Positions 47,560 through 57,213 of a stretch of DNA of 64,000 nt are shown piece after piece. Positions within the stretch are counted from its first letter, which is position 1, and each line of letters starts with the position of its first letter. Under the pieces are notes generated by a model. That model was not told the origin of the DNA and searched no databases. It saw only the letters and a list, made by a program, of their open reading frames with translations. Source of the DNA: Bradyrhizobium tropiciagri (GTDB lineage: Bacteria; Pseudomonadota; Alphaproteobacteria; Rhizobiales; Xanthobacteraceae); contig NZ_JAFCKF010000002.1 of NCBI RefSeq assembly GCF_018130545.1, positions 186,001-250,000 of the forward strand, given 5' to 3'. The position numbers and the translations under genes were made by a program.

Positions 47560-48411
47560 TCAGGACAGGTAGTCGAGCCCGATATCGAGCGCGGCCGAGC
47601 TGTGGGTCACCCAGCCGGCTGAGATGAGATCAACGCCGGTGGCAGCAATCGCCGCGGCGGTCGCTGCCGTGATGCGGCCGGAGGCTTCGGTGATCGCCTT
47701 GCCGCGCGCCATCCCGACCGCCTGGCCGAGCTGCTCGGTCGTCATGTTGTCGAGCAGCACCGCATCGACGCCAAGCGCCAGCGCTTCCTCGAGCTGCGAC
47801 AGCGTGTCGACCTCGACCTCGATCTTGACCAGATGTCCGGTATTGGCCTTGGCACGTTCGATCGCGGTGCGAATACCGCCGGCGAGCGCGATGTGATTGT
47901 CCTTGATCAGTACGGCGTCGTCGAGGCCGAAGCGGTGGTTGCCGCCGCCGCCGGCGCGCACGGCGTATTTCTCCAGCGCGCGAAGTCCCGGCGTGGTCTT
48001 GCGGGTGCAGACGATTTGCGCGCGTGTGCCCGCGACGGCCTTGACCAGCGTCGCGGTTGCGGTCGCAACGCCGCTCAGGTGGCAGAGGAAATTCAGCGCG
48101 GTACGCTCTGCGGTGAGCAGGCTGCGGGCCGGGCCGTCGATGATCGCGATGACCTGGTCGGGCTCGACCGCGCTGCCGTCGGGCCGCTCGGCGCGCAGCT
48201 CGACGGCCGGCGACACCGTCTGGAAGGCCGTGCGGGCGACATCGAGGCCGGCGATCACGCCGGGCTGCCGTGCCCGCATCACCAGCCGTGCCTGCTGGCT
48301 GGCCGGCACGATCGCGTCCGCCGTGATATCGCCGGCGCGGCCGAGGTCCTCGCGTAGCGCGGTCTGCACGATCGGTTCGTACAACAGGGGTAACAGGGGA
48401 TTGAGGGTCAT
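47560..48411 (-). CDS. nadC: Nicotinate-nucleotide pyrophosphorylase (quinolinate phosphoribosyltransferase)
   Basis: 283 residues; converts quinolinate plus PRPP to nicotinate mononucleotide. It has the RKTTPGLRALEKYAVRAGGG signature (substrate-binding Arg/Lys), DAVLLDNM and ASGRITAATA. It overlaps the nadB stop by four bases (ATGA). Last gene of nadA-nadB-nadC. Confidence 0.96.
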   Translation of the reverse strand: MTLNPLLPLLYEPIVQTALREDLGRAGDITADAIVPASQQARLVMRARQPGVIAGLDVARTAFQTVSPAVELRAERPDGSAVEPDQVIAIIDGPARSLLTAERTALNFLCHLSGVATATATLVKAVAGTRAQIVCTRKTTPGLRALEKYAVRAGGGGNHRFGLDDAVLIKDNHIALAGGIRTAIERAKANTGHLVKIEVEVDTLSQLEEALALGVDAVLLDNMTTEQLGQAVGMARGKAITEASGRITAATAAAIAATGVDLISAGWVTHSSAALDIGLDYLS

Positions 48412-49954
48412 GACAGGGCACTCCTGGCTGATATCTTGGATTCAACGATGTCGCGCGCGGCGGCGAGCGCATCGGCGCGGGTGAGGGTGGACGGCGCTGC
48501 CGACACAGCGGTGTGCGGGAAGTCGGTGCGGAAATGGCCGCCACGGCTTTCCTCGCGCCGGATGGCGGCAACCGCGATCATCAAGCCAACCAATGCTGCG
48601 TCGGATGCAGCGCTGGGACTTCGCGCGAGCGGATAGAGGTTTCGGATCGCGCGCGCGATCCCATCGTGGTCGCGCAGCACGCCCAGCCCCTGGGTGAGGA
48701 TCGGCCGCACCGCGGAGGGATCGGGGGCCGGCGGCAGCGCGTCCTCGCGCAGCATCGCGCGCGGACCCGTGCCCACGCTCTCGATGCTTTCGGCGACCCA
48801 GCGCGCGCAGACGATCGCTTCCATCAGCGAGTTGCTGGCGAGCCGGTTGGCGCCGTGCAAGCCGGTGCGTGCGGCTTCGCCGCAGGCCCACAGACCCTGC
48901 ACGCTGCTACGGCCAAAGCCGTCAACAGCGATGCCGCCCATGTGGTAGTGAACCGCCGGCCGGATCGGGATCGGATCGTGGACGGGATCGATGCCCGCCA
49001 TCTTGCAGAACGCGCTGATCACCGGATAGCGCCGTGCGAAATCCGCGCCCGGATTCTTGCGCGCATCGAGGAAGGTACGATGCCCCGCCGCACGGTGGTG
49101 CCAGACGGCGCGCGCGACGATGTCGCGCGGTGCCAGTTCTGCACCGGGCTGATCGGCCATGAAGCGCTGTCCGGTCTCGTCGATCAGGATCGCGCCGTCG
49201 CCGCGGATCGCCTCGGTCAGCAGCGGCATCGGCCGCGACGGACCGTCGAAGGCTGTCGGATGAAACTGCACGAACTCGAGGTCCGACAGTTTTGCGCCGG
49301 CATGGGCGGCGAGCGCGAGTCCCTGCCCGAAGCAGCCGCCTGGATTGGTGCTGTCGGCGAATAGCCCGCCGATGCCGCCGGTCGCAATCACCACGCGGTT
49401 GGTTGCGATCGTCAGCACGCCGCGATCGCTGGCTGCGAGCACGCCCCTGACCGCATTGTCCTCGACCAGCAGCCGGCGCGCCTCGACGCCTTCCAGCAGC
49501 GTGATTGACGGCGTCTGACGGACCGCCGCAATCAGCGCGCGCATGATCTCGCGGCCGGTGCCGTCGCCGGTGGCGTGCACGATGCGATTGCAGCGATGCG
49601 CAGCCTCGAGCCCGAGGCGCCAGCTGCCATCGGCGCGCCGGTCGAAGGCGACGCCGACCTCGGCGAGATGCTCCACTGCCGCGGGTGCGGCATGAATGAT
49701 GCGCGATGCTGCGGCCGCGTCGCAAAGGCCGGCGCCGGCGGCGAGCGTATCGGCGAGATGCAGGGCAGGGCTGTCATCCGGGCCGACTGGCGCGGCTAAT
49801 CCGCCTTGCGCCCACATGCTGGAGGCTTCGGCGCCGAGCGGCGACTTCGACAGCAGCACGACCGGCTCGGGCGCAAGTTTCAGTGCGGTCATCAGCCCCG
49901 CGGCGCCGCCGCCGATGATGACAGGACGGCTGTTGAGATCGGACATATCGGTGC

Positions 49955-49958
<4 letters not shown>
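48408..49958 (-). CDS. nadB: L-aspartate oxidase
   Basis: 516 residues from ATG at 49958. It oxidises L-aspartate to iminoaspartate with FAD, the first step of de novo NAD synthesis. The FAD motif is [28 protein letters not shown] and GHRTFLDAR (substrate-binding) are visible. The start overlaps the nadA stop (ATGA); the frame is open much further into nadA but is not coding there. An ATG four codons later is an alternative. Confidence 0.96.
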
Positions 49959-50941
<983 letters not shown>

Positions 50942-50962
50942 TTATACTCTCCGTGAGCATAA
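50942..50962. promoter_or_regulatory. NadQ-type operator 1, overlapping the nadA ribosome binding site
   Basis: Imperfect dyad TTATACTC-TCCGT-GAGCATAA, one mismatch between arms. It ends one base before the nadA start codon and contains its GGAG. Assigned to NadQ because the NadQ gene is adjacent and a second copy lies 27 bases away. Confidence 0.7.
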
Positions 50963-50968
50963 GATGGC

Positions 50969-50989
50969 TTATACTTATCCTGAGCATAA
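50969..50989. promoter_or_regulatory. NadQ-type operator 2 in the nadQ-nadA gap
   Basis: Dyad TTATACTT-ATCCT-GAGCATAA, with the right arm identical to operator 1; centre distance is 27 bases. A -35-like TTGACA reads on the minus strand at 50999-50994 just beyond it, so the site would cover the nadA promoter. Confidence 0.7.
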
Positions 50990-50995
50990 GGCGTG

Positions 50996-51955
50996 TCAAG
51001 TACGTGAAAGCGGAAGCTTGGTCCCGGCGACGGCCCGTTCGGCCAATACGGCATGGCGGAAGCGGAACAGCTTGGCCGGCCGTCCGACGGTATCGGCGGC
51101 CATTGCGCCAGTCTCTTCAACGAGTTCCTGCTGCTCGATCAGCCGGCGGAAGTTCTGCTTGTGGACCAGCCGGCCTGCGAGCGCCTCAACACTGCGTTGC
51201 AGTTGCAGCAGGGTGAACTCGGCCGGCATCAGCTCGAATACCACCGGGCGGTATTTGATCTTGGCGCGCAGCCGCGCGATTCCGGTCGCGAGGATGCGGC
51301 GATGATCCGCCGTCATCGGCTTGCCTGGCACGAGCGGCGCCTCGCGGCCATGCGCGCGACCGGCTTCCGGGATCAGCGAGGCCTCCCAGAGCAGCTCGTA
51401 GCGCTGCAACACCAGCTCTTCGTTCCAGTCGCGATTGTCGAGGCCGAAGGTGATCGCGCAGCGCTGCCAGCGCTCACGCTGCAGCGTCGGTGAAGCCGCG
51501 GCCTTCGCCCATGCTTTCAGCTTCGGTGCGATGATCCTGGCCAGGCATGCCGGTGCGCCAGCGCGATGGTCCTCCCAGGGGAAATAGTCGTACCAGCCGG
51601 ACCAATGCGCCTCGAAGCCTTCGCCGACCCGGTCCTCGCGGGTCAGGCCGAGATAGCTGATCGAGACGCTGTGTGGCCCCTTGGCGTCGCCGGACCGGCC
51701 ACGGTCGGCGAAGGTGTAGAGCTGCTCGACATAGCCGAGCGGATGGCCGGTCTGCGCCTCGACCCAGGCCCGCAGCGCGGTCTGCAGTGAGCGGTGGGTG
51801 AATTCGAACGGGCCGCTCGGCAGCGCCGAGCCGCCGGCGATGGTCACGATCTTGGGCGCGCCGTCTGTTACGGCGACCAGCACCGCGACGAGGTCGGCGG
51901 TGACGGCATTTCCCGAAGCCGGTGGGCTGGTTTTCTTCTGCGGCGATCTGGCCAC
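50996..51955 (-). CDS. nadQ: NadQ-type transcriptional regulator of NAD synthesis (NUDIX-like plus winged helix)
   Basis: 319 residues from GTG at 51955. The N-terminal half resembles a NUDIX hydrolase fold without a Nudix box (LPSGPFEFTHRSLQTALRAWV, YVEQLYTFADRGR), and the C-terminal half is a winged helix (FTLLQLQRSVEALAGRLVHKQNFRRLIE). This architecture next to nadABC is the alphaproteobacterial NadQ regulator (COG4111). It lies upstream of nadA on the same strand; its stop overlaps the nadA -35-like element. Confidence 0.85.
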   Translation of the reverse strand: MARSPQKKTSPPASGNAVTADLVAVLVAVTDGAPKIVTIAGGSALPSGPFEFTHRSLQTALRAWVEAQTGHPLGYVEQLYTFADRGRSGDAKGPHSVSISYLGLTREDRVGEGFEAHWSGWYDYFPWEDHRAGAPACLARIIAPKLKAWAKAAASPTLQRERWQRCAITFGLDNRDWNEELVLQRYELLWEASLIPEAGRAHGREAPLVPGKPMTADHRRILATGIARLRAKIKYRPVVFELMPAEFTLLQLQRSVEALAGRLVHKQNFRRLIEQQELVEETGAMAADTVGRPAKLFRFRHAVLAERAVAGTKLPLSRT

Positions 51956-51969
51956 GCGTTCGTCCCGGG

Positions 51970-52374
51970 CTAGCAGTAGCCGTAGATGCCGCAGGCGTAG
52001 GGCAGGCGGTCCCAATAGGTCACATAGGCGCCGCCGTAATAAGGGCCGTTATAGTTGTAGGAATGCCAGTTGCCATAATAGCCGGGCAGCGACGACGATC
52101 CCGGCAGCAGCGGTTCACCCGGTATGTACGGGACGACCGGCTCTGCATTGAGCGGGATCACCGTGGGCTCGACGACCACGAGCTGGCGTCCGCGCCGCAC
52201 ATAGGTCGGCCCTGTGATGGTGGTGTGGTAAACATAATGCCGGCGCGGCAGGCCAGCCGGCAATTGGCGTGCGGCCTTGACGGTTGGGCTCTTGACGACG
52301 ACAGGGGCGTCGGCGGCGTCAGCAGGCGATATCGCGCACAGCGCGATCGCGAGCGGCAATATCCAGCGCAGCAT
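51970..52374 (-). CDS. Hypothetical exported protein
   Basis: 134 residues with a signal peptide (LPLAIALCAISPADAADAP). The mature part is Pro/Tyr-rich and ends YACGIYGYC, with two terminal cysteines that could form a disulfide. No family recognised. It sits 15 bases before the nadQ start, so they might share a transcript. Confidence 0.72.
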   Translation of the reverse strand: MLRWILPLAIALCAISPADAADAPVVVKSPTVKAARQLPAGLPRRHYVYHTTITGPTYVRRGRQLVVVEPTVIPLNAEPVVPYIPGEPLLPGSSSLPGYYGNWHSYNYNGPYYGGAYVTYWDRLPYACGIYGYC

Positions 52375-52523
52375 TCATGGTCTCCCGAATCATCCGGAGC
52401 CTATCACTGCCACTCTATGCCGGATTGAACGTTAACGAGAGGCCCGTCGGTATTAAGCGTTAACGAGGCCGCCGGGCGAAATGCCGGAGCGATGCGCCGC
52501 ACCGCTCCGGAGCGTTCGCGGGA

Positions 52524-53804
52524 TCAGGCGCGCAGGGCCTGGTCGAGGTCGGCGATCAGGTCTTCCTTGTCCTCGATGCCGATCGAGAGCCGCACGACCT
52601 CGGGCGCCGCACCGGACTTCACCTTGGCGGCGTCGTCGAGCTGGCTGTGGGTGGTGGACGCCGGGTGGATCACCAGCGAGCGGGTGTCGCCGACATTGGC
52701 GAGGTGCGAGAACAGCTTCAGGTTCGACACCAGATTGACGCCGGCGTCATAGCCGCCCTTGAGGCTGAAGGTGAACACCGCACCGGCGCCCTTCGGCGCA
52801 TATTTGCGCTGCAGGGCATTGTACCTGTCGCCGGGCAAGCCGGCGTAGTTCACCGCCGACACGGCCGGGTGGGTGGAGAGGAATTCCGCCACCGCCTTGG
52901 CGTTGTCGCAGTGCTTCTGCATGCGCAGCGGCAGCGTCTCGATGCCGGTCAGGATCATGAAGGCGTTGAACGGCGACAGCGCCGGGCCGAGGTCGCGCAG
53001 GCCGAGCACGCGGCAGGCGATCGCGAAGGCGAAATTGCCGAAGGTCTCCTGGATCCGGATGCCGTGATATTCCGGGCGCGGCTCGCTCAGCATCGGGTAC
53101 TTGTTGTCCTTCGACCAGTCGAAGGTGCCGGCGTCGACGATGATGCCGCCGAGCGAGTTGCCGTGGCCGCCGAGGAACTTGGTCAGGGAGTGCACGACGA
53201 TGTCGGCGCCGTGGTCGATCGGCTTGATCAGATAGGGCGAAGCCAGCGTGTTGTCGACGATCAGCGGCACGCCGGCCTTGCGGGCAACGGCTGCGATCGC
53301 CTCGATGTCGGTGATGCTGCCGGCAGGGTTGGCGATCGACTCGATGAAGATCGCCTTGGTGTGCGGTGTCACCGCGCGCTCAAAACTTTCGACCTCGTCG
53401 GGATCGGCCCAGGCCACGTTCCAGCCGAACGCCTTGAAGGCGTGGGTGAACTGGTTGATCGAGCCGCCATAGAGCTTGCGCGCGGCGATGATCTCGTCGC
53501 CGGGCTTCAGCAGCTGCTGCAACACGACGAGCTGCGCTGCGTGGCCGGAGGCGACCGCGAGCGCCGCGGTGCCGCCCTCGAGCGCTGCAACGCGCTCCTC
53601 GAGCACGGCGTTGGTCGGATTGCCGATGCGGGTATAGATATTGCCGAAGGCCTGCAGGCCGAACAGCGATGCGGCGTGGTCGGCATCGTTGAACACGAAT
53701 GACGTGGTCTGGTAGATCGGCGTCGCCCGCGCGCCGGTGGTGGGATCAGGCTGTGCGCCGGCGTGCACGGCGAGGGTGGAAAATCCCGGAAGGCGATCGG
53801 TCAT
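52524..53804 (-). CDS. metY: O-acetylhomoserine sulfhydrylase / aminocarboxypropyltransferase
   Basis: 426 residues, PLP-dependent Cys/Met metabolism fold. The PLP lysine is in HSLTKFLGGHGNSLGG; SGHAAQLVVL and the C-terminal FSHLANVGDTRSLVIHPAST are typical of MetY. It makes homocysteine from O-acetylhomoserine and sulfide. A perfect palindrome GGCGGCGG-CCGCCGCC lies in its leader (53852-53867), but no SAM riboswitch motif is seen. Confidence 0.93.
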   Translation of the reverse strand: MTDRLPGFSTLAVHAGAQPDPTTGARATPIYQTTSFVFNDADHAASLFGLQAFGNIYTRIGNPTNAVLEERVAALEGGTAALAVASGHAAQLVVLQQLLKPGDEIIAARKLYGGSINQFTHAFKAFGWNVAWADPDEVESFERAVTPHTKAIFIESIANPAGSITDIEAIAAVARKAGVPLIVDNTLASPYLIKPIDHGADIVVHSLTKFLGGHGNSLGGIIVDAGTFDWSKDNKYPMLSEPRPEYHGIRIQETFGNFAFAIACRVLGLRDLGPALSPFNAFMILTGIETLPLRMQKHCDNAKAVAEFLSTHPAVSAVNYAGLPGDRYNALQRKYAPKGAGAVFTFSLKGGYDAGVNLVSNLKLFSHLANVGDTRSLVIHPASTTHSQLDDAAKVKSGAAPEVVRLSIGIEDKEDLIADLDQALRA

Positions 53805-53952
53805 TCTTTGCGTCCTGTTGTGGCCTGGTCGAAAATGCGCGGCATGCTGATGGCGGCGGCCGCCGCCGTCAAGCGCGTTCGGGACGCCGCCATTTGCTGG
53901 AACGGCATCCTACGCTATACCGGTCGAGCGGAACGATTATTCCGCAGCGATG

Positions 53953-54537
53953 TCAGGTGGTCTCGGTCTTGTTCTTTGCCGCGCGGTCGGATGCCGCAGT
54001 CTGGCCGCCGCCAAAGCTCGTGCGGTTGAGCGACAGCCGCATGCCCTGGGTCGGGATCGGCGCACGCTTGGAACTCAGCGTCCGCGAGTTGACGCCCATC
54101 CAGGAGATCTCCGACGACAGTCGGCCATACTCGATCTTCGGGCAGCGATTCATCACCACCTTGAGGCCCGCGGCTTCCGCCTTCTCGGCGGCGGCATCGT
54201 CGCGCGCGCCGAGCTGCATCCAGATCACCTTCGGCAGCGGCGACAATTTCAGCGCCTCCTCGACGACGGGCATGATGTGGCTCGAATTGCGGAAGATGTC
54301 GATCATGTCGATCGGGCGGTCGATGTCCGCAAGCGACGCCACGAACGGCTTGCCCATCAGCGCCTTGCCGACATGGCCGGGGTTGACCGGGATCATGTCG
54401 TAGCCGCGCTGCGCCAGATATTTGAAGGCGAAATAGCTCGGCCGCACATTGACCGGCGAGGCGCCAACCATCGCGATCGATTTGACGTTGTTCAGGATGC
54501 TGCGGATGTAGTTGTCGTCGTAGGCGTCGTGATTCAT
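53953..54537 (-). CDS. CoA-binding domain protein (YccU-like)
   Basis: 194 residues. Rossmann-type CoA-binding domain: SIAMVGASPVNVRPSYFAFKYL, VNPGHVGKALMG and WMQLGARDDAAAEKAEAAG. Function unknown. It has a Lys/Ser-rich tail of about 50 residues. It is 8 bases downstream of the crotonase gene and upstream of metY, same strand. Confidence 0.88.
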   Translation of the reverse strand: MNHDAYDDNYIRSILNNVKSIAMVGASPVNVRPSYFAFKYLAQRGYDMIPVNPGHVGKALMGKPFVASLADIDRPIDMIDIFRNSSHIMPVVEEALKLSPLPKVIWMQLGARDDAAAEKAEAAGLKVVMNRCPKIEYGRLSSEISWMGVNSRTLSSKRAPIPTQGMRLSLNRTSFGGGQTAASDRAAKNKTETT

Positions 54538-54544
54538 TTTGGTC

Positions 54545-55372
54545 TTATTTATCCTGCCACTTCGGATCGCGCTTCTCGATGAAGGCGCCGATGCCTTCCT
54601 CGGCGTCGCGCGCCATCATGTTCTCGGTCATCACCTCGGCGGCGAAGCGATAGGCGTCGGCGAGGTTCATCTCGGACTGGCGATAGAACGCCTCCTTGCC
54701 GAGCTTGACGGTGTAGGCCGATTTGAGTGCGACCTTCTCGGCCAGCGCGATTGCGGCGTCGCGTTCGGTGCCTGCCGGCACCACGCGGTTGACGAGGCCG
54801 ATGCTCTGCGCCGTTGCCGCGGAGACCGGCTCACCGGTCAGCAGCATCTCCATCGCCTGCTTGCGCGGCACGTTGCGCGACAGCGCCACCATCGGCGTCG
54901 AGCAGAACAGCCCGATGTCGACGCCCGGCGTCGCGAACGCTGCGGCCTCGGAGGCGACCGCGAGGTCGCAGCTTGCGACGAGCTGGCAGCCGGCCGCGGT
55001 CGCGATGCCCTGGACCGATGCCACCACCGGCTTCGGCAGGTGCACGATCGCCTGCATCATCGCGCTGCAGGCGTTCATGATTTGCGCGAAATAGGCGCGG
55101 CCGCGGTCGGCATCGGTGCGGCGCGCGGTGAGCTCCTTGAGGTCGTGGCCGGCGCAGAACGCCGGGCCGTTGGCGGCAAGCACGACGGCGCGGATGCTCT
55201 TGTCACCGCCGATCTCATTCAGTGCAGCATGCAACTCGCCGATCAGGCCTTCGGAGAGGCTGTTGCGCGCCGCCGGCCGATTGAGCGTCAGTAGCGCGAT
55301 ACTGCCGACGGTCTCGCGCAGCAGGATCGGCTGGTGTTTCGGCGCTTCGGCGCGGACGGCTTGGGCGGACAT
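54545..55372 (-). CDS. Enoyl-CoA hydratase/isomerase family protein (ECHDC3-like)
   Basis: 275 residues from ATG at 55372. The crotonase fold is clear: AFCAGHDLKEL oxyanion hole and AAGCQLVASCDLAVAS. The classical catalytic glutamates of enoyl-CoA hydratase are replaced here (GCQL instead of GCEL, and TPGVDIGLF where PEI is usual), so a normal hydratase reaction is doubtful. Co-transcribed with the CoA-binding protein. Confidence 0.87.
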   Translation of the reverse strand: MSAQAVRAEAPKHQPILLRETVGSIALLTLNRPAARNSLSEGLIGELHAALNEIGGDKSIRAVVLAANGPAFCAGHDLKELTARRTDADRGRAYFAQIMNACSAMMQAIVHLPKPVVASVQGIATAAGCQLVASCDLAVASEAAAFATPGVDIGLFCSTPMVALSRNVPRKQAMEMLLTGEPVSAATAQSIGLVNRVVPAGTERDAAIALAEKVALKSAYTVKLGKEAFYRQSEMNLADAYRFAAEVMTENMMARDAEEGIGAFIEKRDPKWQDK

Positions 55373-55442
55373 GGTGAAATTCCACTTTGGTCTGTATGAC
55401 AACTTAATGTAACAGGCAGGCAGACGCGAGGGCAGGGACCGC

Positions 55443-55868
55443 ATGGCGATTGCGAAAATGAGCGTGGCTGAACTGGAGGAGTTCCTGCGCAAGGAATTTC
55501 CGCAGGCGTTCACCTACGACGACATCCGGATCGAAAGCGCCGACGGCGAGACGGCTTTGCTGCGCCAGGCTTTCAGCGAGCGCATGCTGCGGCCGGGCGG
55601 CACGGTATCGGGGCCAACCCTGATGGGGCTGGCGGATTTCGCGATGTATGTGGTGCTGCTGTCGGCGATCGGGCCGATCGGCTTGGCCGTCACCACCAAT
55701 CTCAACATCAACTTCCTGCGGAAGGGCCAGCCGGGGCAGGATGTGCTCGCGGTCGCCAAGCTGCTCAAGCTCGGCAAGCGGCTTGCGGTCGGCGAGGTGA
55801 ACCTGCTGTCCGGCACCTCGCCCGATCCGATTGCCCATGTCACGGCGACCTATTCCATTCCAAACTAA
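55443..55868 (+). CDS. PaaI-family acyl-CoA thioesterase
   Basis: 141 residues, hotdog fold. Conserved MLRPGGTVSGPTLMGLADFAMYV (catalytic helix with Asp) and VTTNLNINFLRK. It hydrolyses acyl-CoAs of unknown nature. It is divergent from the crotonase homologue and 157 bases before rplM. Confidence 0.87.
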   Translation: MAIAKMSVAELEEFLRKEFPQAFTYDDIRIESADGETALLRQAFSERMLRPGGTVSGPTLMGLADFAMYVVLLSAIGPIGLAVTTNLNINFLRKGQPGQDVLAVAKLLKLGKRLAVGEVNLLSGTSPDPIAHVTATYSIPN

Positions 55869-55943
55869 TAGTCTTTTTCACGGTATTATCACACCATATT
55901 TGCAAGCTGCTGTTTTTGCTGATCTAATTCCGGCGCATCGGCG

Positions 55944-55972
55944 TTGACGCGCGCCTGCGGCTTCTCTAGAAA
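55944..55972 (+). promoter_or_regulatory. Candidate rplM-rpsI promoter
   Basis: -35 TTGACG (55944-55949), 17-base spacer, -10 TAGAAA (55967-55972). It would give a leader of about 45 bases that contains one GC hairpin. Confidence 0.55.
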
Positions 55973-55983
55973 CCCACCCAGTT

Positions 55984-56000
55984 CGGCGCATACGGCGCCG
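55984..56000 (+). promoter_or_regulatory. Hairpin in the rplM leader
   Basis: CGGCGC-ATACG-GCGCCG, perfect 6-bp stem, 25 bases before the rplM ATG. It may be a ribosomal-protein autoregulation site (L13 or S9 binding), but this is inference. Confidence 0.4.
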
Positions 56001-56024
56001 ATTTCTTTTTCACGGATTTCACAC

Positions 56025-56489
56025 ATGAGCACGTTCTCGGCCAAGCCCGCCGAAGTGACGAAGAAGTGGGTTGTGATCGACGCCAAGGGTCTGGTCGTCG
56101 GTCGTCTCGCTACCCTCGTCGCGATGCGCCTGCGCGGCAAACACCTGCCCACCTACACCCCGCATGTCGATTGCGGCGACAACGTCATCATCGTCAACGC
56201 CGCGCATGTGGTGCTGACCGGTCGCAAGCGCGAGCAGAAGACCTACTACAAGCACACCGGCTTCATCGGTGGCATCAAGGAGCGCACCGCGAAGCAGATC
56301 CTCGAGGGTCGCTTCCCCGAGCGCGTCGTCGAGAAGGCGATCGAGCGCATGATCCCGCGCGGTCCGCTCGGCCGCATGCAGATGGGCAATCTGCGCGTCT
56401 ATCCGGGTGCCGAGCATCCGCATGAGGCCCAGAGCCCCGAGAAGGTCGATATCGCTTCCCTGAACCGCAAGAACACGAGGGCCGCATAA
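56025..56489 (+). CDS. rplM: 50S ribosomal protein L13
   Basis: 154 residues from ATG at 56025; typical start [20 protein letters not shown], then [20 protein letters not shown] and [15 protein letters not shown]. The longer frame to 55944 is not conserved. The TAA overlaps the rpsI ATG (TAATG), the universal rplM-rpsI pair. Confidence 0.98.
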   Translation: MSTFSAKPAEVTKKWVVIDAKGLVVGRLATLVAMRLRGKHLPTYTPHVDCGDNVIIVNAAHVVLTGRKREQKTYYKHTGFIGGIKERTAKQILEGRFPERVVEKAIERMIPRGPLGRMQMGNLRVYPGAEHPHEAQSPEKVDIASLNRKNTRAA

Positions 56490-56965
56490 TGTCCGATACG
56501 TTGCAGTCCCTCGACCAGCTCTCGCAGGTCAAGCCGGCCGCGCCCGACGCGCCGAAGTACGTCAAGAAGGTCGATAAGTTCAATCGCGCCTACGCCACCG
56601 GCAAGCGCAAGGACGCGGTTGCCCGCGTCTGGGTCAAGCCGGGCTCGGGCAAGATCTCGGTCAACACCCGCGAGTTCGAAGTCTACTTCGCCCGCCCGGT
56701 GCTGCGCATGATGATCCAGCAGCCGCTGGTCGCTGCCGCCCGTAACGGCCAGTACGACGTGATCTGCACCGTCGCCGGCGGCGGTCTGTCCGGCCAGGCC
56801 GGTGCGGTTCGCCACGGCATCTCGAAGGCGCTGACCAACTTCGAGCCCGAGTTGCGCAGCGTCCTCAAGAAGGGCGGCTTCCTGACCCGCGACTCGCGTT
56901 CGGTCGAGCGCAAGAAGTACGGCAAGGCAAAGGCCCGCAAGTCCTTCCAGTTCTCGAAGCGCTAA
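56489..56965 (+). CDS. rpsI: 30S ribosomal protein S9
   Basis: 158 residues with an alphaproteobacterial N-terminal extension ([20 protein letters not shown]); then [38 protein letters not shown] and the tRNA-contacting C-terminal KSFQFSKR. Translationally coupled to rplM. Confidence 0.98.
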   Translation: MSDTLQSLDQLSQVKPAAPDAPKYVKKVDKFNRAYATGKRKDAVARVWVKPGSGKISVNTREFEVYFARPVLRMMIQQPLVAAARNGQYDVICTVAGGGLSGQAGAVRHGISKALTNFEPELRSVLKKGGFLTRDSRSVERKKYGKAKARKSFQFSKR

Positions 56966-56980
56966 TTCGAGTTGTAAAAT

Positions 56981-57036
56981 TCGCGGCAATTGCCGCGAGC
57001 ATCGAGTTGCAGAGGGCGCCGCGAGGCGCCCTTTTT
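56981..57036 (+). terminator. rplM-rpsI terminator with preceding perfect palindrome
   Basis: An 18-bp perfect palindrome TCGCGGCAA-TTGCCGCGA (56981-56998), then a second stem AGGGCGCC-GCGA-GGCGCCCT followed by TTTT (57013-57036). The second is a classical Rho-independent terminator; the first may add to it. Confidence 0.9.
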
Positions 57037-57213
57037 GCTGCGTCCGATGCCGCGTGCTTCAACGCGAATTAGCGCAGTTTTTCATGAAAACTTGCGTGTG
57101 CGTGCAAACGAAATTGGAACTCGGGGCTTCTAGCGTGCGATCTCGCACTGGCGCTGCATCACCGTATTAATTGCGCCTGCGAACGTTGCATCACACCGGG
57201 CTGGGGTGACTTT

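Noticed and set aside
53805-53952. SAM-type riboswitch in the metY leader
   Set aside because: Only a GC palindrome is visible; the conserved SAM-II pseudoknot bases are not recognisable.
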